A stretch of 64,000 nt of DNA, taken from NCBI RefSeq assembly GCF_000378765.1, contig NZ_KB905342.1:186001-250000 (forward strand), read 5' to 3'. Of this stretch, positions 27,153 to 36,404 are shown in pieces. Both the position numbers and the translations under genes were made by a program. The DNA is from Psychroflexus tropicus DSM 15496. GTDB taxonomy: Bacteria; Bacteroidota; Bacteroidia; Flavobacteriales; Flavobacteriaceae. The notes under the pieces are model-generated. The model ran no database searches and was not told the DNA's origin. It worked only from the letters and a program-made list of their open reading frames with translations. Within the stretch, counting starts at the first letter, position 1; each line of letters begins with the position of its first letter.

Positions 27153-27731
27153 ATGAGTGATTCAAATCAAGGTAAGTTAATCGTATTTTCAGCACCCTCA
27201 GGTTCAGGAAAAACAACTATTGTAAGGCATTTATTAAAGCAGGAAGATCTTAATCTGGAATTTTCTATTTCAGCAACCTCCAGAGCTCCAAGAGAGAACG
27301 AAGTGGATGGTAAGGACTATTACTTTATGGACCTTAAGGAGTTCAAAAACCATATCAAAAATGACGATTTCCTGGAATGGGAAGAAGTGTACAAAGATAA
27401 TTTTTATGGTACTCTCAATGCTGAAGTCGAACGGATTTGGGCTATGGGTAAGCATGTCGTTTTTGACATCGACGTGGTTGGTGGTCTCGATATCAAGAGA
27501 ATATATCCCGACCGTACATTAGCTGTATTTGTAGAACCGCCAAGTATCGAAGAGCTGAAAATCAGGCTCAAAAAGCGAAAAACAGAATCCGAAGACCGCA
27601 TCGCTATGCGGGTTGCCAAAGCCTCTATCGAGATGGCTACAGCACCACAGTTTGACCATATCATCGTCAACGAAAACCTGGATAAAGCACTAGAGGAAGC
27701 TCATCAGTTGGTCAAACAATTTATTAACTAG
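27153..27731 (+). CDS. gmk: Guanylate kinase
   Basis: A 192-residue enzyme converting GMP to GDP with ATP. The P-loop is APSGSGKTT (14-22), followed by the GMP-binding region ISATSRAPRENEVDGKDYYF and the lid region KRKTESEDRIAMRVA. It lies between yicC and nadD with 2-bp gaps on both sides. Confidence 0.98.
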   Translation: MSDSNQGKLIVFSAPSGSGKTTIVRHLLKQEDLNLEFSISATSRAPRENEVDGKDYYFMDLKEFKNHIKNDDFLEWEEVYKDNFYGTLNAEVERIWAMGKHVVFDIDVVGGLDIKRIYPDRTLAVFVEPPSIEELKIRLKKRKTESEDRIAMRVAKASIEMATAPQFDHIIVNENLDKALEEAHQLVKQFIN

Positions 27732-27733
27732 AT

Positions 27734-28315
27734 ATGCGTAAGGTAGGGCTATACTTTGGGACGTTTAATCCTTTTCACATCGGGCACCTGGTAATTGCCA
27801 ATCATCTGGCAGAGCACACAGAACTTGATGAAATCTGGCTGGTCATTACTCCACAAAGTCCTTTCAAAAAGAAAAACAATCTGCTGGAAAATCATCACAG
27901 ACTGGAGCTGGTTTACAGAGGCACAGAAGACTACAGCAAATTAAAACCATGCGATGTAGAATTTAAATTACCTCAGCCCAACTATACCTCTAAAACCCTG
28001 GCTGAGCTTAGAGATACCTATCCTGAAAAAGCCTTTGCCTTAATTATGGGGGAAGATAATCTGGTGAGTTTTCATAAATGGAAGAATTATGAAACTATTT
28101 TAGACCATCATGATCTCTATATCTGCCCCAGGATCACTAAAGTTGAGATCCCTCAGCAATTTAAAAATAACACAAAGATTCATCTGACAGACACCCCAGT
28201 GATGGAGATTTCTTCAACTTTAATTAGAAAGATGATTAAAACTGGCAAGAACATAAGGCCACTTCTTCAGCATAAAGTCTGGGAATATATCGATGAGATG
28301 AATTTTTACAAATAA
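27734..28315 (+). CDS. nadD: Nicotinate-nucleotide adenylyltransferase
   Basis: A 193-residue nucleotidyltransferase that makes deamido-NAD from nicotinate mononucleotide and ATP. The signature GLYFGTFNPFHIGH contains the HIGH-like H15-H18 pair, and ISSTLIRKMI is the C-terminal ATP-binding motif. It is the last gene of the yicC-gmk-nadD operon. Together with nadK at 15582 the window carries two steps of NAD(P) synthesis. Confidence 0.97.
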   Translation: MRKVGLYFGTFNPFHIGHLVIANHLAEHTELDEIWLVITPQSPFKKKNNLLENHHRLELVYRGTEDYSKLKPCDVEFKLPQPNYTSKTLAELRDTYPEKAFALIMGEDNLVSFHKWKNYETILDHHDLYICPRITKVEIPQQFKNNTKIHLTDTPVMEISSTLIRKMIKTGKNIRPLLQHKVWEYIDEMNFYK

Positions 28316-28447
28316 GTGAATTAAACCTTTCAGAAGTTTATTACTCTTATTTAAAGCTTTGTTAATCGGGATGCGAAAAGATATGATTCTATAAAGCTTT
28401 GAAAAACTATACATTATTTGCTTAAATTGAATTAAAAGAAAAAGAGA

Positions 28448-29455
28448 ATGACAAATCCTAATCCAAGCTTTGGTGTTATTGGTGGTGGCAGTTGGGCTAC
28501 TGCAATTGTAAAAATGCTTTGTGAAAACGTTCCTCAAGTCAATTGGTACATGAGAAACAAGGAAGTCATAGATCATATAGAAAAGGAGTATCACAATCCT
28601 AATTATCTCAGTGCAGTTGAGTTTGATCCTAAGCAGCTCAGGCTATCAGACAATATAAACCAGGTGATTCAGGAATCAGATTTTTTAATCTTTGTGGTGC
28701 CTTCTGCCTTTTTAATGAACGAGCTCGAAAAGATGACTGTAGATATTTCAGATAAAATCATCTTTAGTGCTATAAAAGGCATTGTACCAGAATCACAACT
28801 GCTGGTCGGAGAGCATTTTCATCATAAATACAATATACCTTTTGAACGAATTGGAGTCATTACAGGACCTTGCCACGCCGAAGAAGTAGCCCTTGAGCGT
28901 TTATCTTACTTAACTATAGCCTGTGCCAATGAAGGCCATGCCAATACCCTAGCCCAGCATTTAAGCAGTGAATACATCAAATGCAATGTTTCTGAAGATA
29001 TTATTGGGACAGAGTATGCAGCCGTTTTAAAAAATATATATGCCATTGCAGCAGGTATTGCTCATGGATTGGGTTATGGAGACAACTTCCAAAGTGTGCT
29101 TATGAGTAACGCCATAAGAGAAATGAAACGCTTCATTAAAAAGCGCTTTAAGATGAAACGCAATATCAACGATTCCGCCTACCTTGGAGATTTATTGGTG
29201 ACAGGTTACTCTGTGTTTAGTCGTAATCGCTATTTTGGAAATATGATTGGTAAAGGCTACACCGTTAAAAGTGCTCAAATGGAAATGAGTATGGTTGCAG
29301 AAGGTTATTATGCGACCAATTCTGCTTACGAAATCAGTAATTCCTTTGGTGATAAAAAACCTAAAACGCCCATCATCAATGCAGTATATAAGGTTTTATA
29401 CGAAAATAAAAACCCTAAGAAAATCTTCGCCAAATTAGCAGATAAGCTCAATTAA
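28448..29455 (+). CDS. gpsA: NAD(P)-dependent glycerol-3-phosphate dehydrogenase
   Basis: A 335-residue enzyme that reduces dihydroxyacetone phosphate to sn-glycerol 3-phosphate for phospholipid synthesis. The Rossmann motif is GVIGGGSWATA (9-19), followed by SAIKGIVPES, GPCHAEEVA and the catalytic-lysine region AAVLKNIYAIAAGIAHGLGYGDN. The EamA transporter gene begins 5 bp downstream and may be co-transcribed. Confidence 0.96.
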   Translation: MTNPNPSFGVIGGGSWATAIVKMLCENVPQVNWYMRNKEVIDHIEKEYHNPNYLSAVEFDPKQLRLSDNINQVIQESDFLIFVVPSAFLMNELEKMTVDISDKIIFSAIKGIVPESQLLVGEHFHHKYNIPFERIGVITGPCHAEEVALERLSYLTIACANEGHANTLAQHLSSEYIKCNVSEDIIGTEYAAVLKNIYAIAAGIAHGLGYGDNFQSVLMSNAIREMKRFIKKRFKMKRNINDSAYLGDLLVTGYSVFSRNRYFGNMIGKGYTVKSAQMEMSMVAEGYYATNSAYEISNSFGDKKPKTPIINAVYKVLYENKNPKKIFAKLADKLN

Positions 29456-29460
29456 TACCT

Positions 29461-30369
29461 ATGAATTCAATCTTAAAAGGCGGCTTATTTGTTGCCCTTG
29501 GAGCCTCTTGTTATGGTTTACTCACCACCTTTGTTAAGCTGGCTTACGAAGAACACTATACTGCCTATGAAGTTACTTTTGCACAAATCTTAATTGGGTA
29601 TTTAGCTCTGGTGATTTTAAATCTGTTTCTAAAAAAGAAAACTCCACCAATTACAAATCCTAAAAAGAGAAGAAAGACTATTTTCTACCTTGTTCTGGCT
29701 GGCACATCTTTGGGGTTTACTAGTATATTCTATTATCTGGCCGTGCAATATATCACAGTATCTGTTGGAATCGTACTCTTAATGCAAAGCGTATGGATTG
29801 GAGTTGTTCTGGACAGTATCATCAATAAGGTAAGGCCTACTAAACTAAAAATTGTATCAGTCATTCTCATTTTGATTGGAACCGTATTGGCCGCCGACCT
29901 TTTACTTGAAGAGCAACACGTAGAATTAATTGGTATTGGCTATGGGATTCTTGCTGCCCTGTCTTATACCGTCACCATCATGACATCCAATAGTGTAGGG
30001 ATACAATATCACCCTATTACTCGAAGCAAATGGATGATGTTTGGGGGCCTTATGGTCGTTTCTGCAATTACGCTGCCCGAATTGATCGACTACATGGATT
30101 TTGGAATATTTACATTCTGGGGACCTGTTCTAGCTTTATTTGGTACTATTCTTCCTCCTCTGTTTTTTACGGCGGGTATGCCCAAAATAAACGTAGGTAT
30201 AGGAGCTATCATTTCTTCTATAGAACTTCCCGTAGCAGTACTCATGGGCTATTTTGTGTTGGGTGAAGATCAAAACATCTATAAATGGATTGGCATACTT
30301 TTGATCTTATCCTCTATTGTGCTCATGAATATTAAAAAGGTCAAGAAAGAGCCCCTGGAGCCAGAATAA
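29461..30369 (+). CDS. EamA/DMT-superfamily permease
   Basis: A 302-residue inner-membrane protein with about ten hydrophobic helices arranged as two EamA repeats (about 5-140 and 158-292). The second repeat carries the typical PVAVLMGYFVLGE segment. DMT members export metabolites or amino acids; the substrate cannot be assigned. It converges with the small gene at 30372, leaving a 2-bp gap. Confidence 0.88.
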   Translation: MNSILKGGLFVALGASCYGLLTTFVKLAYEEHYTAYEVTFAQILIGYLALVILNLFLKKKTPPITNPKKRRKTIFYLVLAGTSLGFTSIFYYLAVQYITVSVGIVLLMQSVWIGVVLDSIINKVRPTKLKIVSVILILIGTVLAADLLLEEQHVELIGIGYGILAALSYTVTIMTSNSVGIQYHPITRSKWMMFGGLMVVSAITLPELIDYMDFGIFTFWGPVLALFGTILPPLFFTAGMPKINVGIGAIISSIELPVAVLMGYFVLGEDQNIYKWIGILLILSSIVLMNIKKVKKEPLEPE

Positions 30370-30371
30370 AG

Positions 30372-30773
30372 TTACTTGGCAACGACTCCTTTTAAGCTCA
30401 GCAAGGGTAGACTTTTCAAGTTTTTAGATTTTAAACTTCCTTTTGGAAACTTAAAGTCTTTGTGCATCAATTTTCCGTCGAGGAAATAAGTCACTTGAAA
30501 AATATTATCGACTTGAAGAACATCATCGTGGAGGAACTCCAATTTTGCAAAAGCCATGGACGGAAGTACATCTAATTTCTTTCTTAAGACTGAAGTGGTT
30601 TTCGTTTTACTCTCACCTTTAGAAACTATAAGAACAGTCTCTAGGGCCTCTGGATTTTCATTAATGATATAGATTGTCCACTCATCCACTTTAAATGTAG
30701 TATTATGCTCAAAAGCAGCTACTACATGAACGTTTTCAACTTCAGGAATTTGTTTATCGATGTCTTTCTTCAT
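30372..30773 (-). CDS. Conserved hypothetical protein
   Basis: A 133-residue soluble protein with no signal peptide or membrane segment. It is predicted to be mainly beta strands (VHVVAAFEHNTTFKVDEWTIYIINEN, IFQVTYFLDGKLMHKDFKF). I do not recognise a domain or active-site motif. It lies downstream of pheS in the same direction with a 239-bp gap, so it may or may not share its transcript. Composition resembles its neighbours, so it is probably a real lineage-specific gene. Confidence 0.7.
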   Translation of the reverse strand: MKKDIDKQIPEVENVHVVAAFEHNTTFKVDEWTIYIINENPEALETVLIVSKGESKTKTTSVLRKKLDVLPSMAFAKLEFLHDDVLQVDNIFQVTYFLDGKLMHKDFKFPKGSLKSKNLKSLPLLSLKGVVAK

Positions 30774-31012
30774 GTCCCATTGTTTGATTAAATCTATAGG
30801 TGTTGATTGAACGAAATTGTCTCGGCTGCGCCACCAATAAAGTCTTTATTTAAATAATTTATTATCAAAATCTTGTTTCAAGTTCGAGTCCTTCGACCTT
30901 GCTCTGGATAAACTTAAGCCGAGAACCATTTAGATCTCGAAGAATCTAGAGGCTCGATGCTAAAACATTATAAACATCGAATTCCATGAAATGAAATCTT
31001 AATGGCATTAGC

Positions 31013-32035
31013 TTAAAAGGCAGATTTAAATTGCTCTAAGAAACGTACATCGTTTTCATAAAACATACGGATATCTCCTATTTGGTATAACAGCATCGCG
31101 ATGCGTTCAATACCCATACCAAAAGCGAAACCACTATATACTTTCGGGTCAATATTGCAATTGGTAAGTACGTTGGGATCTACCATACCACAACCCATAA
31201 TCTCAAGCCAGCCCGTTCCTTTGGTGATTCTGTAGTCCGTTTCTGTTTCTAGCCCCCAATAGATATCTACTTCTGCACTAGGTTCTGTAAATGGAAAATA
31301 AGAGGGTCTCAATCTGATTTTAGACTTACCAAAAAGTTCTTTGGTAAAATAAATCAAAGTCTGCTTTAAGTCTTTAAAAGACACATTTTTATCGATATAC
31401 AAACCTTCCACCTGATGGAAAATACAGTGAGATCTTGCAGAAATATCTTCATTTCTAAACACTCGCCCTGGAGAAATGGTTCTTATAGGCGGCTTATTAT
31501 TCTCCATATAACGCACCTGAACACTTGAAGTATGCGTTCTCAATAAAATATCTTCGGGATTGGTCTGTATAAAAAATGTATCCTGCATATCTCTGGCAGG
31601 ATGGTATTCTGGTAAATTAAGCGCCGTAAAATTATGCCAGTCGTCTTCTATTTCTGGACCTTCAGACACATTGAAGCCAATGTTAGAAAATATTTCTGTA
31701 ATCCTGTTTTTGACCAAAGATATAGGATGTCTTGAACCAATTTCTAAAGGTTCTCCTGGTCTGGTAAGGTCTCCATAAATACCCCTATCCTCTACTTGGG
31801 AAGCGATTTCTGATTTCAGTTGATCTACCTTGTTTTGAGCAGATTCTTTAAGCTGATTGATAGTTTGACCAAATTCCTTCTTCTGCTCGTTAGGAACATT
31901 CTTGAATTCAGCAAAAAACTGGTTCAAAATTCCTTTTTTTCCTAAAAACTGAATTCTGAATTGTTCAACATCTTCAACTTTATCTGTTGTAAAACGTTCA
32001 ACCTCATCGATATATCCCTTTATCTTATCTATCAT
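31013..32035 (-). CDS. pheS: Phenylalanine--tRNA ligase alpha subunit
   Basis: A 340-residue class II aminoacyl-tRNA synthetase subunit. An N-terminal coiled-coil arm (about 1-85) binds tRNA. The catalytic core follows, with motif 2 around [13 protein letters not shown] and [22 protein letters not shown], and motif 3 around [14 protein letters not shown]. The start was moved from TTG 32059 to ATG 32035 because a TAAATTTG promoter box (32064-32057) overlaps the longer N-terminus and [13 protein letters not shown] fits the usual start. The beta subunit gene is not in this window. Confidence 0.97.
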   Translation of the reverse strand: MIDKIKGYIDEVERFTTDKVEDVEQFRIQFLGKKGILNQFFAEFKNVPNEQKKEFGQTINQLKESAQNKVDQLKSEIASQVEDRGIYGDLTRPGEPLEIGSRHPISLVKNRITEIFSNIGFNVSEGPEIEDDWHNFTALNLPEYHPARDMQDTFFIQTNPEDILLRTHTSSVQVRYMENNKPPIRTISPGRVFRNEDISARSHCIFHQVEGLYIDKNVSFKDLKQTLIYFTKELFGKSKIRLRPSYFPFTEPSAEVDIYWGLETETDYRITKGTGWLEIMGCGMVDPNVLTNCNIDPKVYSGFAFGMGIERIAMLLYQIGDIRMFYENDVRFLEQFKSAF

Positions 32036-32056
32036 GGCTTTAGTAAAATGAATTGG

Positions 32057-32064
32057 CAAATTTA
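32057..32064 (-). promoter_or_regulatory. -7 box (TAAATTTG) of pheS
   Basis: TAAATTTG on the minus strand lies 21 nt before ATG 32035. It covers the TTG at 32059, which therefore cannot be translated from this promoter. Confidence 0.45.
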
Positions 32065-32109
32065 GAAAAAATAGGTCGTTTCCTACTTATAATAAGTAAG
32101 AATTACCCT

Positions 32110-32463
32110 CTATTCTATATACTCGCGTTTTAGGAAGTAATTTACCAAAGCTTCTTTCATCAATACCGTTTGTTCACCCGCTTTTAGGGCTGGTAATTTG
32201 GATACATTCTTAAAATGCGGCCACCCATCATTGTCTATATAGTCAAACTCATAAAATCCGTAAGGCTCCAACAGTGTACAAATAGCAATGTGCATCAAGT
32301 TCACTTTATCGTCTTTCTTGAATTTGGCTTGAGGCTGACCAAGTTCCTGTACTCCAACTAGATATATGATGGCATCCAGATCCATTAATTCACCGTCTGC
32401 AAATCTATCAGACAGTTTAATTTGGAGGGTTTCCCAGCGTGTTTTTAGTAACTCATCTCTCAT
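32110..32463 (-). CDS. Conserved hypothetical protein, about 117 residues
   Basis: A small soluble protein, mixed alpha/beta, starting RDELLKTRWETLQIKLSDRFAD and ending VNYFLKREYIE. There are no signal peptide, membrane helices or known motif that I recognise. It is divergent from cvpA, and the two promoters face each other across a 45-bp gap. A TACCTTTG box (32475-32468) ends only 4 nt before the ATG, which suggests a leaderless message. It lies upstream of pheS on the same strand. Confidence 0.72.
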   Translation of the reverse strand: MRDELLKTRWETLQIKLSDRFADGELMDLDAIIYLVGVQELGQPQAKFKKDDKVNLMHIAICTLLEPYGFYEFDYIDNDGWPHFKNVSKLPALKAGEQTVLMKEALVNYFLKREYIE

Positions 32464-32467
32464 GTGG

Positions 32468-32475
32468 CAAAGGTA
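32468..32475 (-). promoter_or_regulatory. -7 box (TACCTTTG) 4 nt before the ATG of the 117-residue gene
   Basis: TACCTTTG on the minus strand leaves only 4 nt to ATG 32463. With the box centred near -7, transcription would begin at or next to the A of the start codon. Confidence 0.4.
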
Positions 32476-32476
32476 A

Positions 32477-32503
32477 TTGCTTTAGCCGAAATGTTTATAT
32501 TTG
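32477..32503 (+). promoter_or_regulatory. Promoter of cvpA (TTG-N16-TATATTTG)
   Basis: TTG at 32477-32479, a 16-nt spacer and TATATTTG at 32496-32503. The ATG at 32509 begins 5 nt further on, so the transcript would be nearly leaderless. The promoter lies inside the longer frame from GTG 32464, ruling that start out for this transcript. Confidence 0.55.
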
Positions 32504-32508
32504 ATACC

Positions 32509-33024
32509 ATGAATGTATTAGATATTGTCCTCGGTGTTTTTCTCCTTATTGGATTTTTAAGAGGCTTTCAAAAGGGATTTATAATTGAGCTTTCTGGAAT
32601 CTTAGCCCTCTTACTAGGTATCTATGCCGGTTTATCTTATGGCTATTTAGCCGAGCACTACATCGAAGGATGGACAGACTGGTCTGCCTCTACCGTAGAA
32701 ATTCTTGGTTTTTTTGCCATGTTTGTGTTAGTATTGATTCTGGTTTCTATCCTAGCTAAACTTCTCACTACCATCATTAACAGTATAGCTTTGGGATTGA
32801 TCAACAAAATTTTTGGAGCTATTTTTGGTGTTATAAAAACAGCTCTGTTTTTAATCATTTTACTGCTCCTCTTTGAGTATGTCAATACCAATGGAAGATT
32901 TATTGCAGAAACGAAGCTGGAAGATTCCGTTATTGTGTCTATTCTAAGAGAGTTAACTGCAACCTTATTACCTTCCTTTCAAGAGCTATTGGAAGATAGT
33001 GAATTGGTAAGCCTTACTTCATAA
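32509..33024 (+). CDS. CvpA-family membrane protein
   Basis: A 171-residue inner-membrane protein with four hydrophobic helices and the family opening LDIVLGVFLLIGFLRGFQKGFI. CvpA was named for colicin V production in E. coli, but the family is broadly distributed and linked to envelope homeostasis; its molecular role is not settled. The start was taken as ATG 32509. It converges with batE, with a 14-bp gap between stops. Confidence 0.85.
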   Translation: MNVLDIVLGVFLLIGFLRGFQKGFIIELSGILALLLGIYAGLSYGYLAEHYIEGWTDWSASTVEILGFFAMFVLVLILVSILAKLLTTIINSIALGLINKIFGAIFGVIKTALFLIILLLLFEYVNTNGRFIAETKLEDSVIVSILRELTATLLPSFQELLEDSELVSLTS

Positions 33025-33038
33025 GAATAATCAGGATC

Positions 33039-33791
33039 CTATAATTTTTTAAAAGCAGATGTTTTTACCCAGCCTTCAGATCCATCTGAAAGCTCTATTT
33101 CTGTGTAATCTCTAAACGTAGATCCTAAACTGACTTTTGTTCCTTTATTGAGTTCGAAATTGACATCACTTCTTGGATTAGGTTCCACAAGAACTGGAAG
33201 TTGATTTTCGAAGATAATCGCGTAGTTTTGATCTTGTTGCAACTGATTCTGAAACTTTGCAAACATAAAACTAGCAAGACTTAATACAAGAAATACGATA
33301 GAAAACGAAAACTGTCGGCGCTTCCCCCTTACAGTGCTGGATCTGAAATACATGACTATGAAAATTCCAAATAGCACTGAGAAAAAGATACTTAACCAGG
33401 CCCAGGACTTTAGTTGCATAACATGAGTAATTGTATGTACTAGGCTTTTCAGATTAGATTCTGGGGCATCTTTAACCTTATCGATAGTTTGGGTGTTCGC
33501 TATAGCAAGATTTTCTTTTATATCTGGATCTGAGGGATTGTATTGCAGTGCTTTTTCATAATGGTAAATGGCATTTGCCAAATCATTGACTTTCATGTAA
33601 GCGTTGCCAAGATTGAAATACAATTCTGAAGATACCAAGCCTTTCTCTAAAATAGAATTATAGAGTTTTATAGACTGCTCAAAATCATCATCTGCGTAGG
33701 CCGAATTGGCTTGCTCAAATACATCTCCTTCCTGAGAAGTTCCCATGAAACTGAGTAACAGAACAAAAGTATAAATTAATAATTTCATCAT
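33039..33791 (-). CDS. batE: BatE: TPR and SH3-like protein of the aerotolerance operon
   Basis: A 250-residue protein with a signal peptide (ending MGTSQ), two TPR units (about 25-100: ELYFNLGNAYMKVNDLANAI and related), two membrane helices (about 130-180) and a C-terminal SH3-like domain ending EGWVKTSAFKKL. This matches BatE, the last gene of the Bacteroidota bat operon. Its start overlaps the batD stop by 4 bp, indicating translational coupling. Confidence 0.85.
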   Translation of the reverse strand: MMKLLIYTFVLLLSFMGTSQEGDVFEQANSAYADDDFEQSIKLYNSILEKGLVSSELYFNLGNAYMKVNDLANAIYHYEKALQYNPSDPDIKENLAIANTQTIDKVKDAPESNLKSLVHTITHVMQLKSWAWLSIFFSVLFGIFIVMYFRSSTVRGKRRQFSFSIVFLVLSLASFMFAKFQNQLQQDQNYAIIFENQLPVLVEPNPRSDVNFELNKGTKVSLGSTFRDYTEIELSDGSEGWVKTSAFKKL

Positions 33792-35548
33792 TTTACCTCT
33801 TTATCAATTTCAGAAATCACTTTAGCTGCCCTTTGATAATCTTTTTGCATATCTGCTGTAACTGTCGGCGTGTACCTTGCAAATTCACAACTTTTTAGAA
33901 TCTCCAGGAACTCCGAAATGGTTTCACTAGAAACTCCTTTAGACATTAGTAATTCTCTTATCTTATCCTTCTGCATGTCCAGGGTTTGAATTTTAAGCCT
34001 TGCCTTCATATAGTTGTGTAGAGCACGTTCTAGGGATTCATAAAACATTTTGGAATCTCCAATGTTTTTCTTGGCTTCAGACAGGTAACGTTTGGCCAGT
34101 TTATTTGCTCTCTTAAGTTGAATTTGTGTCTGATCTGTCTCTCTGCTTTTCACCTTTCCAAAAATCAACATGAAAGGAATGCTCAAGAATGGTAGAAAAA
34201 ATAAAGTCCAGTACACAGGGGATTGAAAAAACCGAGACTGATCTTTTGGTTTTAAATCGGTATTCAATTTGATATAATTGAAGTTATTTTTTGAAGAAAT
34301 AACATTGCGATTTGCATCATCCCTATCTGATGACGCTACCTGGCTTTCTGCTGGCCGTTCTGGATCCGAATTCACTTTAATGGCTATAGGTTCAGATTTA
34401 AGGGTTTCGTAAGTTTCCGTTCTAGGGTTGAAGTAAGTAAAGGTATTGGGCTGAACTACATAGTCACCTTTAAATTCTGGAATGACCGTATAAGTCTCAG
34501 ACAAGCTACCTCGCATTCCTAAGCTGGATGTCCTCACGTTTTCTTTGCGCTCTGGCTCGTAGACTTCGAAAGATGAAGGCGTCTGGATCTTAGGAAGATT
34601 GAAAAGTTTTAGATTTCCACGACCCTTTACTTCAGTTGTTAATTCTAAAGAGGTTTGAGCGTCCAGTTCATTTTTATTAGTCTTAACTTTAAATTCAAAT
34701 TCCCCTACAGCCCCAGAAAAATCATCTGGCTTTCCAGCTATAGGTAGAGGTTTAACGTCTATAGTTCTCGTTTTGGCAGAATAATTTTTTTCTACGATGT
34801 CATACAAACGTCTACCAAAGAAATCACGTTTATCCGTAGGGACTTCTACTGAAACAGATATAGATAAAGGTTCAATCTTTAGTTCGCCTGTTTTTTGAGG
34901 GTAAAGCACGGTTTTGCGTAACTCTACATAACGGTAAGGTTGACCTCCAAACTCTCCTTCTTTAAGTTCCAGTCTTTCAATATCAATATTTTGACTCCAG
35001 AAGCCCTCAAATTTGGGATCGTCTAATGGCCTCCAGTTTCTAATATTAACTGTTGGGCTCAAAAACAACTTATACACCACATAAATCCCTTCGTTTACGT
35101 AAGGATTGGATTTGCTCACTTCGGCTACCAAATGAATACCACTACCTGCTTCTGCTACTGCTCTAGACTGGTTGGGCTGATCTACAGCAGCAGTGACTTC
35201 AATTTCTATAGGTGATGTTTTATACACCTGCCCTTCTACTGTAATCTCGGCCTGACCAATAGTGATTTTACCTCGTTTTTCAGGTTGAAAAAAATAAGTG
35301 TAAGATTTTTGAAAGGAGCTTTTACCATTTATATATTGTTCTGAGAAAGATTGACTTGGCCCACCTATCAAACTCAGACCATTGAAAGAAGGTGGTCTAA
35401 AGTTATCACCATTGGCATCCACTTTAAATTGTACTTTTAGCCGTTCATTGATTCCTAGTTTAGATCGGCTGGCTTCTGCGGTAAACGACACTTGAGCCAA
35501 TGAGGATAAGCCGCAAAGAAAAACCAATAAAAAAATAAGCTTTCTCAT
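33788..35548 (-). CDS. batD: BatD-family protein
   Basis: A 586-residue protein with a signal peptide (RKLIFLLVFLCGLSSLAQ), a large periplasmic region of beta-sandwich repeats (PF13584 BatD type; GINERLKVQFKVD, YTYFFQPEKRGKITIGQAEITVEG), one transmembrane helix (about 433-455) and a cytoplasmic helical tail of about 130 residues. The frame is open from ATG 35599 inside batC, but the signal peptide begins at ATG 35548, 1 bp past the batC stop. It probably forms part of a membrane complex with BatA and BatB; the biochemical role is unknown. Confidence 0.9.
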   Translation of the reverse strand: MRKLIFLLVFLCGLSSLAQVSFTAEASRSKLGINERLKVQFKVDANGDNFRPPSFNGLSLIGGPSQSFSEQYINGKSSFQKSYTYFFQPEKRGKITIGQAEITVEGQVYKTSPIEIEVTAAVDQPNQSRAVAEAGSGIHLVAEVSKSNPYVNEGIYVVYKLFLSPTVNIRNWRPLDDPKFEGFWSQNIDIERLELKEGEFGGQPYRYVELRKTVLYPQKTGELKIEPLSISVSVEVPTDKRDFFGRRLYDIVEKNYSAKTRTIDVKPLPIAGKPDDFSGAVGEFEFKVKTNKNELDAQTSLELTTEVKGRGNLKLFNLPKIQTPSSFEVYEPERKENVRTSSLGMRGSLSETYTVIPEFKGDYVVQPNTFTYFNPRTETYETLKSEPIAIKVNSDPERPAESQVASSDRDDANRNVISSKNNFNYIKLNTDLKPKDQSRFFQSPVYWTLFFLPFLSIPFMLIFGKVKSRETDQTQIQLKRANKLAKRYLSEAKKNIGDSKMFYESLERALHNYMKARLKIQTLDMQKDKIRELLMSKGVSSETISEFLEILKSCEFARYTPTVTADMQKDYQRAAKVISEIDKEVK

Positions 35549-35549
35549 T

Positions 35550-36404
35550 TTACCAGTCTTTTCCTGTTTTAGATTTTTGACCTTTTGCTTTTTGAGCATT
35601 TAGTTTTTCCTGAACATCTTTTTCCTGATTCTCAATCGCTTCTAGCAAACGCTTAATCTGCTCTGGAGAGATCTGTCCTTTTTTATTTTTAGGTTGCTGA
35701 GGTTGTTGTTTTTCTTGATCGCCTCCATCACCTTCCTGTTCTTTCTCCTGCTGATCTTTATTTCCCTGCTCATCTTTTTGATCGTCTTCATTTTCATTTT
35801 GATCTCCATTATCATCTTCCTGGTCCTTATTTTTATCGTCTTTCTCCTTATCCTCATTCTCTCCCTCCTCTTTGTTATTTTTACTTTCATCTTCTTTCTC
35901 GTCCTTGTTTTTGTCCTTATTATCATCCCCATCTTTACTATCGTCGTTCTTTTCCTTTTCTAACTTAGACTTAGCATAAGCAAGGTTATAACGGGTTTCC
36001 TCATCTGTTGGATTATTTCTTAAGGCATCTTTATAGGCATTCACTGCCATTTGATACTGTTCTTCTTCCATTAAAATATTACCGAGGTTATGGTAACTTT
36101 TGTGCTTTAAGGATTTATCCTCTGTACTCTCTATAGATTCTACAAGACGCAATCTCGCCGATTCTAACTCATTGTTTTTGATGTACAAGTTTCCAAAATT
36201 ATAGCTGATGTCAGAATTATTCTGATCTATAGCTTTAGCTTCTCTGATCTTAGCTTCGGAAGAAGCAAAATCGAGTTCTGGAGACTCAGCTTCAGCTAGG
36301 AGAGCCTTTGCCTTTTTAGGGGCATCAGTGATGTTTTGTGCGGCAACTTGAACCGCTACGAACATCAAAACAACAATCAAAACGTAGTTTTTTCTAATCT
36401 TCAT
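35550..36404 (-). CDS. batC: BatC: TPR protein with long acidic-basic low-complexity region
   Basis: A 284-residue exported protein: signal peptide (ending VAVQVAAQ), about three TPR units (55-145, with KHKSYHNLGNILMEEEQYQMAVNAY), then about 90 residues made almost only of Asp, Glu, Lys, Asn and Gln, and a short C-terminal helix (SPEQIKRLLEAIENQEKDVQ). ATG 36404 was chosen over ATG 36419 because it gives a standard signal peptide. It overlaps the end of batB by 11 bp. The disordered region is typical of BatC but may vary in length between strains. Confidence 0.88.
   Translation of the reverse strand: MKIRKNYVLIVVLMFVAVQVAAQNITDAPKKAKALLAEAESPELDFASSEAKIREAKAIDQNNSDISYNFGNLYIKNNELESARLRLVESIESTEDKSLKHKSYHNLGNILMEEEQYQMAVNAYKDALRNNPTDEETRYNLAYAKSKLEKEKNDDSKDGDDNKDKNKDEKEDESKNNKEEGENEDKEKDDKNKDQEDDNGDQNENEDDQKDEQGNKDQQEKEQEGDGGDQEKQQPQQPKNKKGQISPEQIKRLLEAIENQEKDVQEKLNAQKAKGQKSKTGKDW

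Noticed and set aside
30774-31012. GTTCGAGTCC T-loop-like sequence at about 30883 in the gap before pheS's 3' end
   Set aside because: No acceptor stem or anticodon arm could be paired with it, so a tRNA cannot be supported; it may be only a relic or chance.
35694-35963. 89-residue hydrophobic frame antisense to batC
   Set aside because: It is the mirror of the Asp/Glu/Lys-rich tract of batC, where reverse-strand codons become Ile/Leu/Phe/Val; no start signal or independent evidence.
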